A stretch of DNA of 64,000 nt from Rhodococcus sp. PAMC28707 (GTDB lineage Bacteria; Actinomycetota; Actinomycetes; Mycobacteriales; Mycobacteriaceae), in the NCBI RefSeq assembly GCF_004795915.1, contig NZ_CP039253.1, positions 3,355,001 through 3,419,000 of the forward strand, read 5' to 3'. Within the stretch, counting starts at the first letter, position 1. The number at the start of each line of letters is the position of its first letter. The position numbers were made by a program, and so were the translations under genes. Below the pieces are notes generated by a model. It saw only the letters and a program-made list of their open reading frames with translations. It did not search any database and was not told the DNA's origin. Positions 27,599 through 36,998 of this stretch are shown piece by piece.

Positions 27599-28318
27599 TC
27601 AGCAGTTCTCGGCGACCGCGGCCAGGGCGCGCTGATCCGCCTGTGTGATGGGTAGCCCGTATTGCGCCGCCACGGAGAGATATTTCCCTGCGTAGAAGCA
27701 GTGATATGCCTTGTTCGGGGGCAGCCAGTGCGAAGGTGTGTCGTCACTCTTGGATTGGTTGTCGTGTCCGTTGACAGCGAGAAGGTTGAAATCGAGGTCG
27801 TTGGCGAATCGCACTCGTTTGTCCGGTAGCCACCCATTGGCGCCCATGTCCCAGGCTGCGGACAACGCATAAACGTGATCGATCTGAACCGCGCTGGCAT
27901 CCGATTTGCTGAACTTCACGACCTCACCCGAGTACGGGTCGGCAAGAGAGCCTTCGAGGACCACGCAGTTGTGGGTGCCTTCCCGGAACACCAACGCGCT
28001 CATGCTGCGAGCGAGGACGTTGTTGCGGGTGTCGCAACCGTCGTGACCGCCGGGGCCGTCGTAGTCGTCGGTCCATGCTGGACCGAAGACGCAACCTTCG
28101 CCCTTTTTACACCCACGCTCGTAACCGAGGGCATCCGGCCTCGCGGCAACGACCGGTACCTGAGCGAGAAGTTCCTCGATCTGCACGCGCGTGGGGCTAC
28201 CCGGCGCAGGAGGTGGCGGTGCAAAACCGGGTATCCCACTATCGCAGGAACCGAATGCCGCCATCGCAAAAGTAACCGCTACCAACAGCAGCGCGATACG
28301 CAGCTTCTTCACACACAC
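27599..28318 (-). CDS. secreted HNH endonuclease-like lipoprotein
   Basis: The 239-residue protein has a signal peptide with lipobox AAFGSC, so it is exported and lipid-anchored. The domain matches the GmrSD/DUF1524 HNH fold: QIDHVYALSAAWDMGA carries the metal-binding Asp-His, then DLDFNLLAVNGHDNQSKSDDTPSHWLPP provides the Asn and the His equivalents. Such exported HNH proteins are common in actinobacteria and may digest extracellular DNA. Two GTG codons are possible starts; the first has GAGG five bases ahead. Confidence 0.82.
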   Translation of the reverse strand: MCVKKLRIALLLVAVTFAMAAFGSCDSGIPGFAPPPPAPGSPTRVQIEELLAQVPVVAARPDALGYERGCKKGEGCVFGPAWTDDYDGPGGHDGCDTRNNVLARSMSALVFREGTHNCVVLEGSLADPYSGEVVKFSKSDASAVQIDHVYALSAAWDMGANGWLPDKRVRFANDLDFNLLAVNGHDNQSKSDDTPSHWLPPNKAYHCFYAGKYLSVAAQYGLPITQADQRALAAVAENC

Positions 28319-28429
28319 CCAATCCTCGAACCACAGTTGACTCTCGAGAGTGTGCCGTATGGCACCGACAAAGGTGCAATCAGCCGACGTGCCTACCTTC
28401 TACGAGCGCCAGCGCCGTGCCTGCTTGCT

Positions 28430-28700
28430 CCCAACCCGGATCTCGTCGGAGAACGTATCACCGGACTCGACGAACTTCGCACGCATACTCTCCCCCCACT
28501 CACGCTCTGCCGAACTCGCTACTCCGACCGCGGCGATTCCGTCGGCGTGAGCCAACTTCAGCGCCGAGGATCCGACGCCGCCGCCAGCCCCGAATACTCG
28601 CCTCGATCCGCCGATCGACCGGTCTCCGAATGGGCATGGTGTTCCGATCACGCACGGAACGGACGGGATCCCGTCGGAAATGGCTGCAACTGGAACACCA
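28430..28700 (-). pseudogene. decayed MDR/quinone oxidoreductase fragment
   Basis: This 421-base gap between the HNH gene and the helicase holds no intact gene, but one minus-strand frame (about 28442-28696) reads like the middle of a medium-chain dehydrogenase/reductase. The key part is VFGAGGGVGSSALKLAHADG, the NADP-binding G-x-G-x-x-G of the family, preceded by a VPVAAISDGIPSVPCVIG stretch like the family's conserved A-A-x-P-x-x-x-x-T-A and followed by GVASSAEREW and AKFVESGDTFSDEI. There is no plausible start, the catalytic N-terminal half is missing and the frame breaks after it. It is best read as the remnant of a deleted oxidoreductase gene. Function is lost. Confidence 0.45.
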
Positions 28701-28739
28701 CACCCAACTGTGCTGATGCCTCCCTGCTTGGATGGACCA

Positions 28740-31553
28740 ATGCTGCATGGTCTCTGGTCTCCAGGTTCGGGGCTGATGCTGTGGCAGGAAGAGGCGTCCG
28801 GCAGTGAGCCGGATCTTCCGGCCACGCACGCCCGGGCGGTGGCCCGGACCTTCCGTCACAAGGTCGATGTCGCGTTCCCGCCTGCAGGTGCGGGCGACCC
28901 TCGCGTGGTACGAGTGCCTGCCCTTGCGCTGGCGCCGGTCGATGCTGCCGAGCTTCTACTGCGCACCCCGGACTCGCACGCCGCGATGTCCGGGGACCTC
29001 CGGTATCTCGGGCATGTTGCGCGGGGAGTCGAGCGATGGGTGCGGGCCGGACGCGTCGTGCCTGCGCTGATCCTCATCGACGGGCATTGGTGGCCCAGGT
29101 GGCGTCTCGTGGGTGGGGAACGGCAGCGCGCGTGGCTCAGTGAGCTTGCTGTGACGATGCCCTCGGTTCAGTGCCACGGCAACAGGCCGAAGAAGTTGCT
29201 GGAGGACTTCCTCGAAGAGATCACTGATCCGATCGTGAGATCGATACTGGGAAAGCCTGATTCGGACCATCCGTTGTTGGCGGCCCTCGTTCGCGACGAT
29301 TCCGTCGAAGACGGTACGACGCAGACCGCGACGTTGATGGACAAGTGGCGGGCAAGCCTCACCGTCGACGAACCCGCGCTCGTGTTGCGTCTGCTGGAGC
29401 CGGACGACGAGGCCGCGGAGGCAGACGAGAGCGAAGGGGCGTTGTGGAAGCTTCAGGTGTGCCTGCGGGCCGATGGGGAAGCTCCGATTCCGGTGCCCAT
29501 GAGCCGAAAGGTCGACGCGAGCCTGTTGAGCACTGCTGTGCGCAAGCTCGGAGAGGCGGTCGCGGCGTACCCGCGGTTGCGTGACCTCCCGTCCCACCCT
29601 GGCACCCTGGATCTGCTGCTCCCCACCTCTGTTGTGATCGATCTCGTCGAACACGGCGCGAAAGCTCTTTCGGAGTCGGGGACGACCGTCCTGCTACCCA
29701 GGGCGTGGAGTCGACTGGACCCGTCGATGCGACTGCGGGTCGATTCGCCCGCCGTGACGAAGGCCGCCGAGAACCGCGCCGTCGGGATGGATGAGTTGGT
29801 TTCGTACGACTGGCAACTGCAACTCGGCGACATGGTGCTGACGGAGGGTGAGTTGAATCGGCTGGCAGTGTCCAAGGGTGACCTGGTTCGTCTTCGTGGG
29901 GTGTGGGTGCTGGCCGACGGAAGCCAGCTCGCCGCCGCCGCCAAATACGTTGCGCAGCATCATGGCGACGGAACCGAACTGGGCAAGTTGATGCGCGAAA
30001 TGACGATCTCCTCGCCGCCGCCTGCACCCGTCGAGGAGATCACCGCTACCGGGTGGGCGAAGACGCTGCTGCAGCCCGACGCCGTCCCGGAGCGGATTCC
30101 GTTGCCAGCGGGGGTGAATGCTGTTCTGCGGCCCTACCAGGAACGTGGTCTGGACTGGTTGGCGTTCATGTCTCGGTTGGGGTTGGGCGCAATTCTGGCT
30201 GACGACATGGGTTTGGGGAAGACGCTGCAGGTGCTGGCTCTGCTCGCACACGAGAAGAGCCCGACGCCGACGCTGTTGGTCGCACCCATGTCGGTCGTCG
30301 GCAACTGGCAGCGTGAAGCCGCGAAGTTCACTCCTGACTTGCGGGTCCTGGTTCATCACGGTCCGGCGCGGTTGCGGGACGACGCCCTCGAGCAGGCGAT
30401 CACCGAGCACGACCTCATTGTCACGACTTACGCCCTGATGGCCAAGGATCGAGCGCAGTTCGCGGCACGGACGTGGCGCCGGGTGGTTCTCGATGAGGCT
30501 CAGCACATCAAGAACGCCGGGACGGTTCAAGCCAAGGCTGCTCGCGCGATTCCCGCCGATCTGAAATTGGCATTGACCGGCACGCCCGTCGAGAACAGGC
30601 TGGACGAGCTTCGATCCATTCTCGATTTCGCGAACCCGGGAATGCTCGGTGCGCCTGCCGATTTCCGCAAGCGGTTCTCGGTGCCTATCGAGCGTGAGCA
30701 GGACGAGAGTGCGGTCACACGATTGCGCGCGATCACCTCGCCGTTCATTCTTCGTCGCGTCAAGACCGATCCGACGGTCATTGCCGACCTGCCGGACAAG
30801 GTCGAGATGACGGTTCGCGCGAATCTGACGGCCGAGCAGGCGGGGCTCTACAAGGCAGTGGTGGACGAGATGATGGCTCAGATCGCCGACGCGAAGGGCA
30901 TGAAGCGCAAGGGGGCGGTGCTCTCGGCCCTCACTCGCTTGAAGCAGGTGTGCAATCATCCCGCGCATTTCCTGTCCGACGGTTCGCCGGTTCTCAAGCG
31001 CGGTCAGCATCGGTCCGGGAAGGTCGGATTGGTGGAGGACATTCTCGATTCGGTTCTCGGGGACAACGAAAAGGTGCTGCTGTTCACGCAGTTTCGCGAG
31101 TTCGGGGAACTCGTCGCACCGTATTTCGCCGAGCGGTTCGGTACCGAAGTGCCGTTCCTGCACGGTGGCGTCAGCAAGTCGAACCGTGATGCGATGGTCG
31201 AGAAATTTCAGGAGGACGGCGGGCCGCCGATCATGATGCTCTCTCTCAAGGCAGGTGGCACCGGTTTGAACCTGACTGCGGCCAATCATGTTGTGCATCT
31301 TGATCGGTGGTGGAACCCGGCGGTGGAGAATCAGGCTACCGATCGTGCGTTCCGCATCGGCCAACGCAAAAACGTTCACGTGCGAAAGTTGTTGTGCGTG
31401 GGCACCGTCGAAGAACGTATCGATGGGATGCTGGGTTCGAAACAGGATCTTGCGGACCTTGCCGTCGGGACGGGTGAGAACTGGGTGACCGAGATGGACA
31501 CCGGCGAATTGCGTGAGTTGTTCCGCCTCAGCGAAGATGCAGTGGGAGAGTGA
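28740..31553 (+). CDS. SNF2-family DEAD/DEAH helicase, HelZ-like
   Basis: The product is about 937 residues; the ATG of MLHGLWSPGSGLML is chosen because mycobacterial HelZ proteins start at this point, and an ATG 60 bases upstream is possible. A bacterial SNF2 N-terminal domain (SNF2_N-assoc, 1-430) precedes the two ATPase lobes. Motif I is DDMGLGKT (about 488-495), motif II is the box DEAQH (about 582-586), and the C-terminal lobe ends with DRWWNPAVENQATDRAFRIGQ. These motor proteins translocate on double-stranded DNA. It is followed, with an overlap of a few bases, by a SWIM zinc finger gene, which is its usual partner. Confidence 0.92.
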   Translation: MLHGLWSPGSGLMLWQEEASGSEPDLPATHARAVARTFRHKVDVAFPPAGAGDPRVVRVPALALAPVDAAELLLRTPDSHAAMSGDLRYLGHVARGVERWVRAGRVVPALILIDGHWWPRWRLVGGERQRAWLSELAVTMPSVQCHGNRPKKLLEDFLEEITDPIVRSILGKPDSDHPLLAALVRDDSVEDGTTQTATLMDKWRASLTVDEPALVLRLLEPDDEAAEADESEGALWKLQVCLRADGEAPIPVPMSRKVDASLLSTAVRKLGEAVAAYPRLRDLPSHPGTLDLLLPTSVVIDLVEHGAKALSESGTTVLLPRAWSRLDPSMRLRVDSPAVTKAAENRAVGMDELVSYDWQLQLGDMVLTEGELNRLAVSKGDLVRLRGVWVLADGSQLAAAAKYVAQHHGDGTELGKLMREMTISSPPPAPVEEITATGWAKTLLQPDAVPERIPLPAGVNAVLRPYQERGLDWLAFMSRLGLGAILADDMGLGKTLQVLALLAHEKSPTPTLLVAPMSVVGNWQREAAKFTPDLRVLVHHGPARLRDDALEQAITEHDLIVTTYALMAKDRAQFAARTWRRVVLDEAQHIKNAGTVQAKAARAIPADLKLALTGTPVENRLDELRSILDFANPGMLGAPADFRKRFSVPIEREQDESAVTRLRAITSPFILRRVKTDPTVIADLPDKVEMTVRANLTAEQAGLYKAVVDEMMAQIADAKGMKRKGAVLSALTRLKQVCNHPAHFLSDGSPVLKRGQHRSGKVGLVEDILDSVLGDNEKVLLFTQFREFGELVAPYFAERFGTEVPFLHGGVSKSNRDAMVEKFQEDGGPPIMMLSLKAGGTGLNLTAANHVVHLDRWWNPAVENQATDRAFRIGQRKNVHVRKLLCVGTVEERIDGMLGSKQDLADLAVGTGENWVTEMDTGELRELFRLSEDAVGE

Positions 31554-32311
31554 TGGCGGACTTCGGTCAGTACGGTAGACGTCGTAAAGTCAAGGGCGGC
31601 ATCGAATCACAGAACAAGCGTGGAGCTTTCGGGCAGACCTGGTGGGGCCGCCACTTCGTCACCGCCATGGAAGAGCTGGCAGATCCGGGTCGGATTGCGC
31701 GGGGACGTACGTATGCCCGAGGTGGTCAGGTGCTGACGCTCGGGGTCGAACGCGGTCAGATCTACGGCGAGGTTCAGGGGAGTCAGCTCGAACCGTTCTC
31801 GGCGTCGGTGACCGTGGATCCGCTGTCACAGGGCGAGGTTTCGGCTCTGGTGGGCAGGGTGCGCTCCAATCCGGGGATGCTCGCGGAACTTGCGTCCAAC
31901 GCGATCCCGCAGGAGCTTGCCTCGACGCTTCTGCCGCACGACAAGGGTCAGCTCGATTTCGATTGCACCTGCCCGGACGACGGGTGGCCCTGCAAGCATG
32001 CGGCTGCGCTGATGTATATCGCGGCCGAGCACATCGACGCTTCGGCGGCGACGATTCTGACGTTGCGTGGCGTCGATCTGGAAATGTTGATCGAGGATGT
32101 CGGGGAATGCGAGATCGAGTTCGATCGTGAGGACTGGTTCGGCAACGAGATGCCGTTTCCGTCGTTGCCGCGTGCAGAGTTTTCTCCGGCGATCGAGGAT
32201 CTGGACCCGCTGATCCTGCGGCGCGCCTTCCGCTCGGGTGGCTACGAGGAGTTCGAGGTCAGCTCCGCTGTCGCCGATCTCGTGGGCTTCTATCGGAGGT
32301 TGGGCGAGTAA
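31553..32311 (+). CDS. SWIM zinc finger protein
   Basis: The start is the ATG overlapping the helicase stop; a GTG just upstream is also possible. The 252-residue protein has a SWIM-type zinc-binding motif C-x-C-x6-C-x-H in CTCPDDGWPCKHAAAL (about 137-152). SWIM domains bind DNA or proteins, and SWIM proteins are regularly encoded next to HelZ/SNF2 helicases in actinobacteria. The two gene products probably work together in an unknown DNA transaction. The C-terminal half is acidic and aromatic-rich without a known motif. Confidence 0.88.
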   Translation: MADFGQYGRRRKVKGGIESQNKRGAFGQTWWGRHFVTAMEELADPGRIARGRTYARGGQVLTLGVERGQIYGEVQGSQLEPFSASVTVDPLSQGEVSALVGRVRSNPGMLAELASNAIPQELASTLLPHDKGQLDFDCTCPDDGWPCKHAAALMYIAAEHIDASAATILTLRGVDLEMLIEDVGECEIEFDREDWFGNEMPFPSLPRAEFSPAIEDLDPLILRRAFRSGGYEEFEVSSAVADLVGFYRRLGE

Positions 32312-32316
32312 ACCTC

Positions 32317-32344
32317 TAGACATACATGGATGTCCGACTATAGG
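32317..32344 (+). promoter_or_regulatory. probable promoter with dyad, valine catabolic operon
   Basis: TAGACA (32317-32322) and TATAGG (32339-32344) are 16 bases apart and form a plausible -35/-10 pair. An inverted repeat, GACAT-ACATGG-ATGTC (32319-32334), fills the spacer, where a bound repressor would block RNA polymerase. The mmsA start lies at 32387. The MarR gene at the far end of the operon is one candidate regulator. Confidence 0.42.
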
Positions 32345-32386
32345 ATGACAACACATCATCTTCTCGTATCGGTTAGGACGGATCTC

Positions 32387-33892
32387 ATGACTCGCGAGCT
32401 CTCGCACTTCATCGGCGGCAAGCACGTCTCCGGCACCTCGGGCAACTTCGGTGACGTTTTCGATCCGAACACCGGCGAGGTGCAGGCACTCGTGCCGCTG
32501 GCCAGTGATGCCGAGGTCGAGGCCGTGATCGCGGATGCAGAGAAAGCCCAGGTCGAATGGGCCAAGTGGAATCCGCAGCGTCGTGCCCGCATCCTGATGA
32601 AGTTCGTCGAGCTCATCAACCGAGACATGGACGAGCTGGCCAGGTTGCTCTCGAGCGAGCACGGCAAAACCGTCGCAGACGCCAAGGGTGACGTCCAGCG
32701 TGGTCTCGAGGTCATCGAGTTCGCGATCGGCGTTCCGCACCTCCTCAAGGGCGAATACACCGAGGGTGCCGGTGGTGGCATCGACGTCTACTCCATGCGT
32801 CAGCCGCTCGGAGTCGTTGCAGGGATCACTCCGTTCAACTTTCCCGCCATGATCCCGCTGTGGAAGGCCGGCCCAGCCATCGCCACCGGCAACGCATTCA
32901 TTCTCAAGCCTTCCGAGCGTGACCCCTCGGTGCCGCTCAAGCTGGCCGAACTGTTCCTCGAAGCAGGTCTGCCGCCGGGCGTCTTCAACGTCGTCAACGG
33001 TGGCAAGAACGCCGTCGACGTTCTACTGAACGACGATCGCGTCAAGGCCATCGGCTTCGTCGGCTCCACGCCGATCGCGCAGTACATCTACGAGACCGCC
33101 GCCAAGAACGGCAAGCGTGCGCAGTGCTTCGGCGGCGCCAAGAACCACGCCCTGATCATGCCCGACGCCGATCTCGACCAGGTCGCCGACGCACTCCTCG
33201 GTGCCGCGTACGGCTCTGCGGGTGAGCGTTGCATGGCGATTTCGGTTGCTGTTCCGGTCGGTGAAGAGACGGCCGACGCACTGGTGGCCAAGTTGACCGA
33301 GCGTGTCAAGAACCTGAAGATCGGCCGCAGTGACGACGAGAACGCGGACTTCGGTCCACTCGTCGGTAGCGATGCACTGAAGCGAGTCAACGACTACACC
33401 CAGATCGGCGTCGACGAGGGTGCCGAACTCGTCGTCGACGGGCGCGGCTTCGAGCTCGAGGGCCACGAGAACGGATTCTTCGCCGGCGCAACACTGTTCG
33501 ACAAGGTGACGACGGACATGCGCATCTACAAGGAAGAGATCTTCGGTCCCGTCCTGATCGTCGTCCGCGCCGAGGATTACGAGGATGCACTGCGTCTGCC
33601 GTCCGAACACGAGTACGGCAACGGTGTCTCGATCTTCACTCGCGACGGTGACACCGCGCGTGACTTCTGCTCACGCGTTCAGGTCGGCATGGTCGGCGTC
33701 AACGTCCCGATTCCGGTGCCGATCGCGTACCACACCTTCGGTGGTTGGAAGCGTTCGGGATTCGGCGATCTGAACCAGCACGGACCCGATTCGATTCGCT
33801 TCTACACCAAGACCAAGACGGTCACGCAGCGTTGGCCTTCGGGCAAAAAAGAAGAAACTGCGAACCACTTCGTCATCCCGAACATGGACTGA
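32387..33892 (+). CDS. mmsA: CoA-acylating methylmalonate-semialdehyde dehydrogenase
   Basis: The start is the ATG of MTRELSHFIGGKHV, preceded by AGGACGG. The 501-residue protein is an aldehyde dehydrogenase of the CoA-acylating methylmalonate-semialdehyde type: PFNFPAMIPLW, the NAD loop GFVGSTPIAQYIY, FGGAKNHALIMPDADL and the nucleophile Cys in GERCMA (residue 282). It oxidises methylmalonate semialdehyde to propionyl-CoA, the last dedicated step of valine breakdown. It heads a five-gene operon with tight spacing. The promoter and dyad lie about 40-70 bases ahead. Confidence 0.95.
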   Translation: MTRELSHFIGGKHVSGTSGNFGDVFDPNTGEVQALVPLASDAEVEAVIADAEKAQVEWAKWNPQRRARILMKFVELINRDMDELARLLSSEHGKTVADAKGDVQRGLEVIEFAIGVPHLLKGEYTEGAGGGIDVYSMRQPLGVVAGITPFNFPAMIPLWKAGPAIATGNAFILKPSERDPSVPLKLAELFLEAGLPPGVFNVVNGGKNAVDVLLNDDRVKAIGFVGSTPIAQYIYETAAKNGKRAQCFGGAKNHALIMPDADLDQVADALLGAAYGSAGERCMAISVAVPVGEETADALVAKLTERVKNLKIGRSDDENADFGPLVGSDALKRVNDYTQIGVDEGAELVVDGRGFELEGHENGFFAGATLFDKVTTDMRIYKEEIFGPVLIVVRAEDYEDALRLPSEHEYGNGVSIFTRDGDTARDFCSRVQVGMVGVNVPIPVPIAYHTFGGWKRSGFGDLNQHGPDSIRFYTKTKTVTQRWPSGKKEETANHFVIPNMD

Positions 33893-33898
33893 CCGCCG

Positions 33899-35038
33899 AT
33901 GTTCACATTGACCGAGGACGAACGGGCGATCAACGAAACAGCACGCGACTTCGCCGACGAGTTCCTGGCACCGAAGGCAGTCGAATGGGATCAGAACAAG
34001 CACTTTCCCGTCGACGTACTGCGCAAAGCTGCCAGCCTGGGTATGGGCGGAATCTACATCGGTGAGGACGTCGGCGGGTCGGATCTGACGCGCGTGGATG
34101 CGGTGCGCATCTTCGAGCAACTTGCCACCGGTGATCCGTCGATCGCGGCGTACATCTCCATCCACAACATGGTGACGTGGATGATCGACACCTATGGCAA
34201 CGACGAGCAACGTCGTCAGTGGGTGCCGGGGCTGTGCGCGATGGACCAGCTCGGAAGCTACTGCCTCACCGAACCAGGTGCCGGATCCGATGCCGCGGCA
34301 CTGACGACCAAGGCTGTCCGCGACGGCGACGACTACATCCTCAACGGAGTGAAGCAGTTCATCTCCGGGGCCGGGGTATCCGAGATCTACGTCGTGATGG
34401 CGCGAACGGGCGAAGCTGGGCCCAAGGGCATTTCGGCAATCGTCGTACCGAAGGACTCCGCAGGCCTGTCGTTCGGAGCGAACGAGAAGAAGATGGGCTG
34501 GAATGCCCAGCCGACGCGGCAGGTCGTCTTCGAGGATGTCCGTGTTCCGGCCGCCAACGTGCTCGGAAACGAGGGCGACGGTTTCCGCATCGCGATGAAC
34601 GGCCTCAACGGCGGACGCCTCAACATCGCCGCCTGCTCGATCGGTGGCGCACAGAGCGCTCTCGACAAAGCGGTGTCCTACCTCGCCGAGCGCAAGGCCT
34701 TCGGCAATCGATTGCTCGACGCGCAGGCCCTGCAGTTCCGACTGGCAGATATGAAGACCGAGCTCGAAGCCGCCCGAACTCTGCTGTGGCGCGCTGCGGA
34801 GGCGTTGCAGACCGGGGCCGAGGACAAGGTCGAACTCTGCGCTATGGCAAAGAGATTCGGAACCGACACCGGATTCGACGTCGCCAACGCCGCACTGCAG
34901 TTACTCGGTGGCTACGGCTATCTCGCGGAGTACGGTGTGGAGAAGATCGTCCGAGACCTTCGTGTCCATCAGATCCTCGAAGGGACCAACGAGATAATGC
35001 GAGTCGTCGTGGCTCGTTCGATTGTGGGAGCAGCATGA
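33899..35038 (+). CDS. acyl-CoA dehydrogenase, probable isobutyryl-CoA dehydrogenase
   Basis: The 379-residue flavoprotein has the acyl-CoA dehydrogenase layout: LTEPGAGSDAAALTT (about 121-135), the adenine loop QLLGGYGYLAEYGVEKIVRD and the catalytic Glu in ILEGTNEIMRVVV near the end, the arrangement used by short-branched-chain enzymes. By its place between mmsA and the 3-hydroxyisobutyryl-CoA hydrolase it is assigned as isobutyryl-CoA dehydrogenase, the second step of valine breakdown. Its stop overlaps the next ATG (ATGA). Confidence 0.92.
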   Translation: MFTLTEDERAINETARDFADEFLAPKAVEWDQNKHFPVDVLRKAASLGMGGIYIGEDVGGSDLTRVDAVRIFEQLATGDPSIAAYISIHNMVTWMIDTYGNDEQRRQWVPGLCAMDQLGSYCLTEPGAGSDAAALTTKAVRDGDDYILNGVKQFISGAGVSEIYVVMARTGEAGPKGISAIVVPKDSAGLSFGANEKKMGWNAQPTRQVVFEDVRVPAANVLGNEGDGFRIAMNGLNGGRLNIAACSIGGAQSALDKAVSYLAERKAFGNRLLDAQALQFRLADMKTELEAARTLLWRAAEALQTGAEDKVELCAMAKRFGTDTGFDVANAALQLLGGYGYLAEYGVEKIVRDLRVHQILEGTNEIMRVVVARSIVGAA

Positions 35039-36093
35039 GCGAACCCGAGGTGTTGTTCGACCTGCGCGGTGGCGTCGGCCGAATCACGCTCAACCGTCCG
35101 AAAGCCATCAACGCGTTGAATCATGCGATGGTGCTCGACATCGCGCCGCAGCTCGAGAAGTGGGCCGTCGACGATGAGGTCGAACTGGTACTCCTCACCG
35201 GCGCAGGCGAACGTGGCTTGTGTGCCGGTGGTGACATCGTCTCGATCTACCACGACGCAAAAGAGGGCGGTAGCGGGTCGAAGGTCTTCTGGCGCGACGA
35301 GTACATCCTCAATGCGGCTATCTCGCGATTCCCCAAGCCGTACGTGGCAATCATGGACGGAGTGGTGATGGGCGGCGGTGTCGGACTGTCCGCCCACGCC
35401 AACACCCGAATCGTGACCGACCGCTCGAAGCTCGCGATGCCCGAGGTCGGTATCGGTTTCATCCCCGACGTCGGCGGGACGTTTCTGCTCTCCCGTGCAC
35501 CGGGAGAATTGGGAACGCACCTCGGCCTCACCACCGCCCGCATGGGTGCAGGTGACGCCATCGCGGCCGGGTTCGCCGATCACTACATCCCCTCCGACAA
35601 GTTGCCGGACTTCTACGCTGCACTCGAAACCGGAACCCTCGCCGATGCGTTGGCTTCGTTCACCGAACCGGCACCCACATCGAGTCTCGACGCTGCACGC
35701 AGCTGGATCGACGCCGCGTACAGCGCCGATACCGTCGAAGAAATCGTGGACCGCTTGCGGCGCAGTGAGGTACCCGACGCACACATCGCTGCCGACGACA
35801 TCGAATCGAAGTCACCGGTCGCCCTGAAGGTCACGCTGAAGTCGCTGCGGCGGGCCGCTGATGCAGCCTCGCTCGAGGAAGTCCTCGACGATGAATATCG
35901 GGTGTCCTCGGCCAGTCTGGATTCACATGACCTCGTCGAGGGAATCCGAGCACAGGTGGTGGAGAAGGACAGAAACCCTAAGTGGTCTCCGCCGACGCTC
36001 GCCGATGTCACCAGCGAGGACGTCGATCGCTATTTCGCCCCGTTGGGTGCCGCCGAACTGGGATTGAGCAACGAACTTGGAGGGCAGCGATGA
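35035..36093 (+). CDS. 3-hydroxyisobutyryl-CoA hydrolase
   Basis: The 352-residue protein has the crotonase fold of the HIBYL-CoA hydrolase type: GLCAGGDIVSIYHDAK (about 62-77), GVVMGGGVGLSAHANTR (oxyanion loop, about 108-124) and PEVGIGFIPDVGGTFLLSR. The C-terminal extension of about 100 residues, with SPVALKVTLKSLRR, is what separates this hydrolase from enoyl-CoA hydratases. It releases free 3-hydroxyisobutyrate from its CoA ester in valine breakdown. It overlaps both neighbours by 4 bases. Confidence 0.93.
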   Translation: MSEPEVLFDLRGGVGRITLNRPKAINALNHAMVLDIAPQLEKWAVDDEVELVLLTGAGERGLCAGGDIVSIYHDAKEGGSGSKVFWRDEYILNAAISRFPKPYVAIMDGVVMGGGVGLSAHANTRIVTDRSKLAMPEVGIGFIPDVGGTFLLSRAPGELGTHLGLTTARMGAGDAIAAGFADHYIPSDKLPDFYAALETGTLADALASFTEPAPTSSLDAARSWIDAAYSADTVEEIVDRLRRSEVPDAHIAADDIESKSPVALKVTLKSLRRAADAASLEEVLDDEYRVSSASLDSHDLVEGIRAQVVEKDRNPKWSPPTLADVTSEDVDRYFAPLGAAELGLSNELGGQR

Positions 36094-36998
36094 GTGAGAA
36101 CACGATCGGTTTCGTCGGTCTCGGCCATATGGGCGGACCGATGGCAGCGAACCTGGTGAAAGCCGGATACACGGTTCAGGGCTTCGATCTCGTCCCTGCA
36201 GCGCTGGCGCAGGCAACGAAGGACGGCGTGACCGTCGTCGAATCTGCCGTGGCTGCAGTGTCGAACGCGGATGTCGTGATCACGATGCTGCCCAACGGCA
36301 AGCTCGTGCTCGATCTGTACAAGGATCTACTTCCAGTTGCCGCGCCTGGAACCTTGTTCATCGATTCCTCCACCATCGATGTCGCCGACGCGCACGCGGC
36401 GCACAAGCTTGTCGACGACGCGGGCCACCGCGGTCTCGACGCTCCGGTATCTGGTGGTGTCGGCGGTGCGGCGGCGGGCACGCTGACGTTCATGGTCGGC
36501 GGGTCCGAAGAGGACTTCGCTTCGGCTGCCGCTGTTCTCGACGTGATGGGTCGCAAAGTTGTCCACTGTGGCGCCGCGGGCAACGGCCAAGCCGCCAAGA
36601 TCTGCAACAACATGATCCTCGGGGTGTCGATGATTGCGATCAGCGAGGCATTCGTGCTCGGTGAGAAGCTCGGTCTCAGCAATCAAGCGTTGTTCGACGT
36701 CGCATCCACCGCGTCCGGTCAGTGCTGGGCGCTGACTACCAATTGTCCTGTGCCAGGACCGGTTCCGACCAGTCCGGCCAACAACGACTACACACCCGGG
36801 TTCGCGGCAGCATTGATGGACAAAGATCTCGGTCTTGCTGCCAATGCACTGCGCGCCAACGGCGTCCACGGCATTCTCGGACTCAAGGCCGCTGAGCTCT
36901 ACTCCGAGTTCAAGGAAACATCCGGTGGTGGAACGGACGTGGACTTCTCCGGCATCATCAACGACATTCGCCAGCGTTCGACAGAGGAGAGCAAGTGA
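36090..36998 (+). CDS. mmsB: 3-hydroxyisobutyrate dehydrogenase
   Basis: The 302-residue protein is a beta-hydroxyacid dehydrogenase: the N-terminal Rossmann loop [15 protein letters not shown] (8-22), substrate motif [20 protein letters not shown] and the catalytic Lys in [15 protein letters not shown]. The C-terminus resembles MmsB closely. It oxidises 3-hydroxyisobutyrate to methylmalonate semialdehyde with NAD+, feeding MmsA. It overlaps both neighbours by 4 bases. Confidence 0.94.
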   Translation: MSENTIGFVGLGHMGGPMAANLVKAGYTVQGFDLVPAALAQATKDGVTVVESAVAAVSNADVVITMLPNGKLVLDLYKDLLPVAAPGTLFIDSSTIDVADAHAAHKLVDDAGHRGLDAPVSGGVGGAAAGTLTFMVGGSEEDFASAAAVLDVMGRKVVHCGAAGNGQAAKICNNMILGVSMIAISEAFVLGEKLGLSNQALFDVASTASGQCWALTTNCPVPGPVPTSPANNDYTPGFAAALMDKDLGLAANALRANGVHGILGLKAAELYSEFKETSGGGTDVDFSGIINDIRQRSTEESK

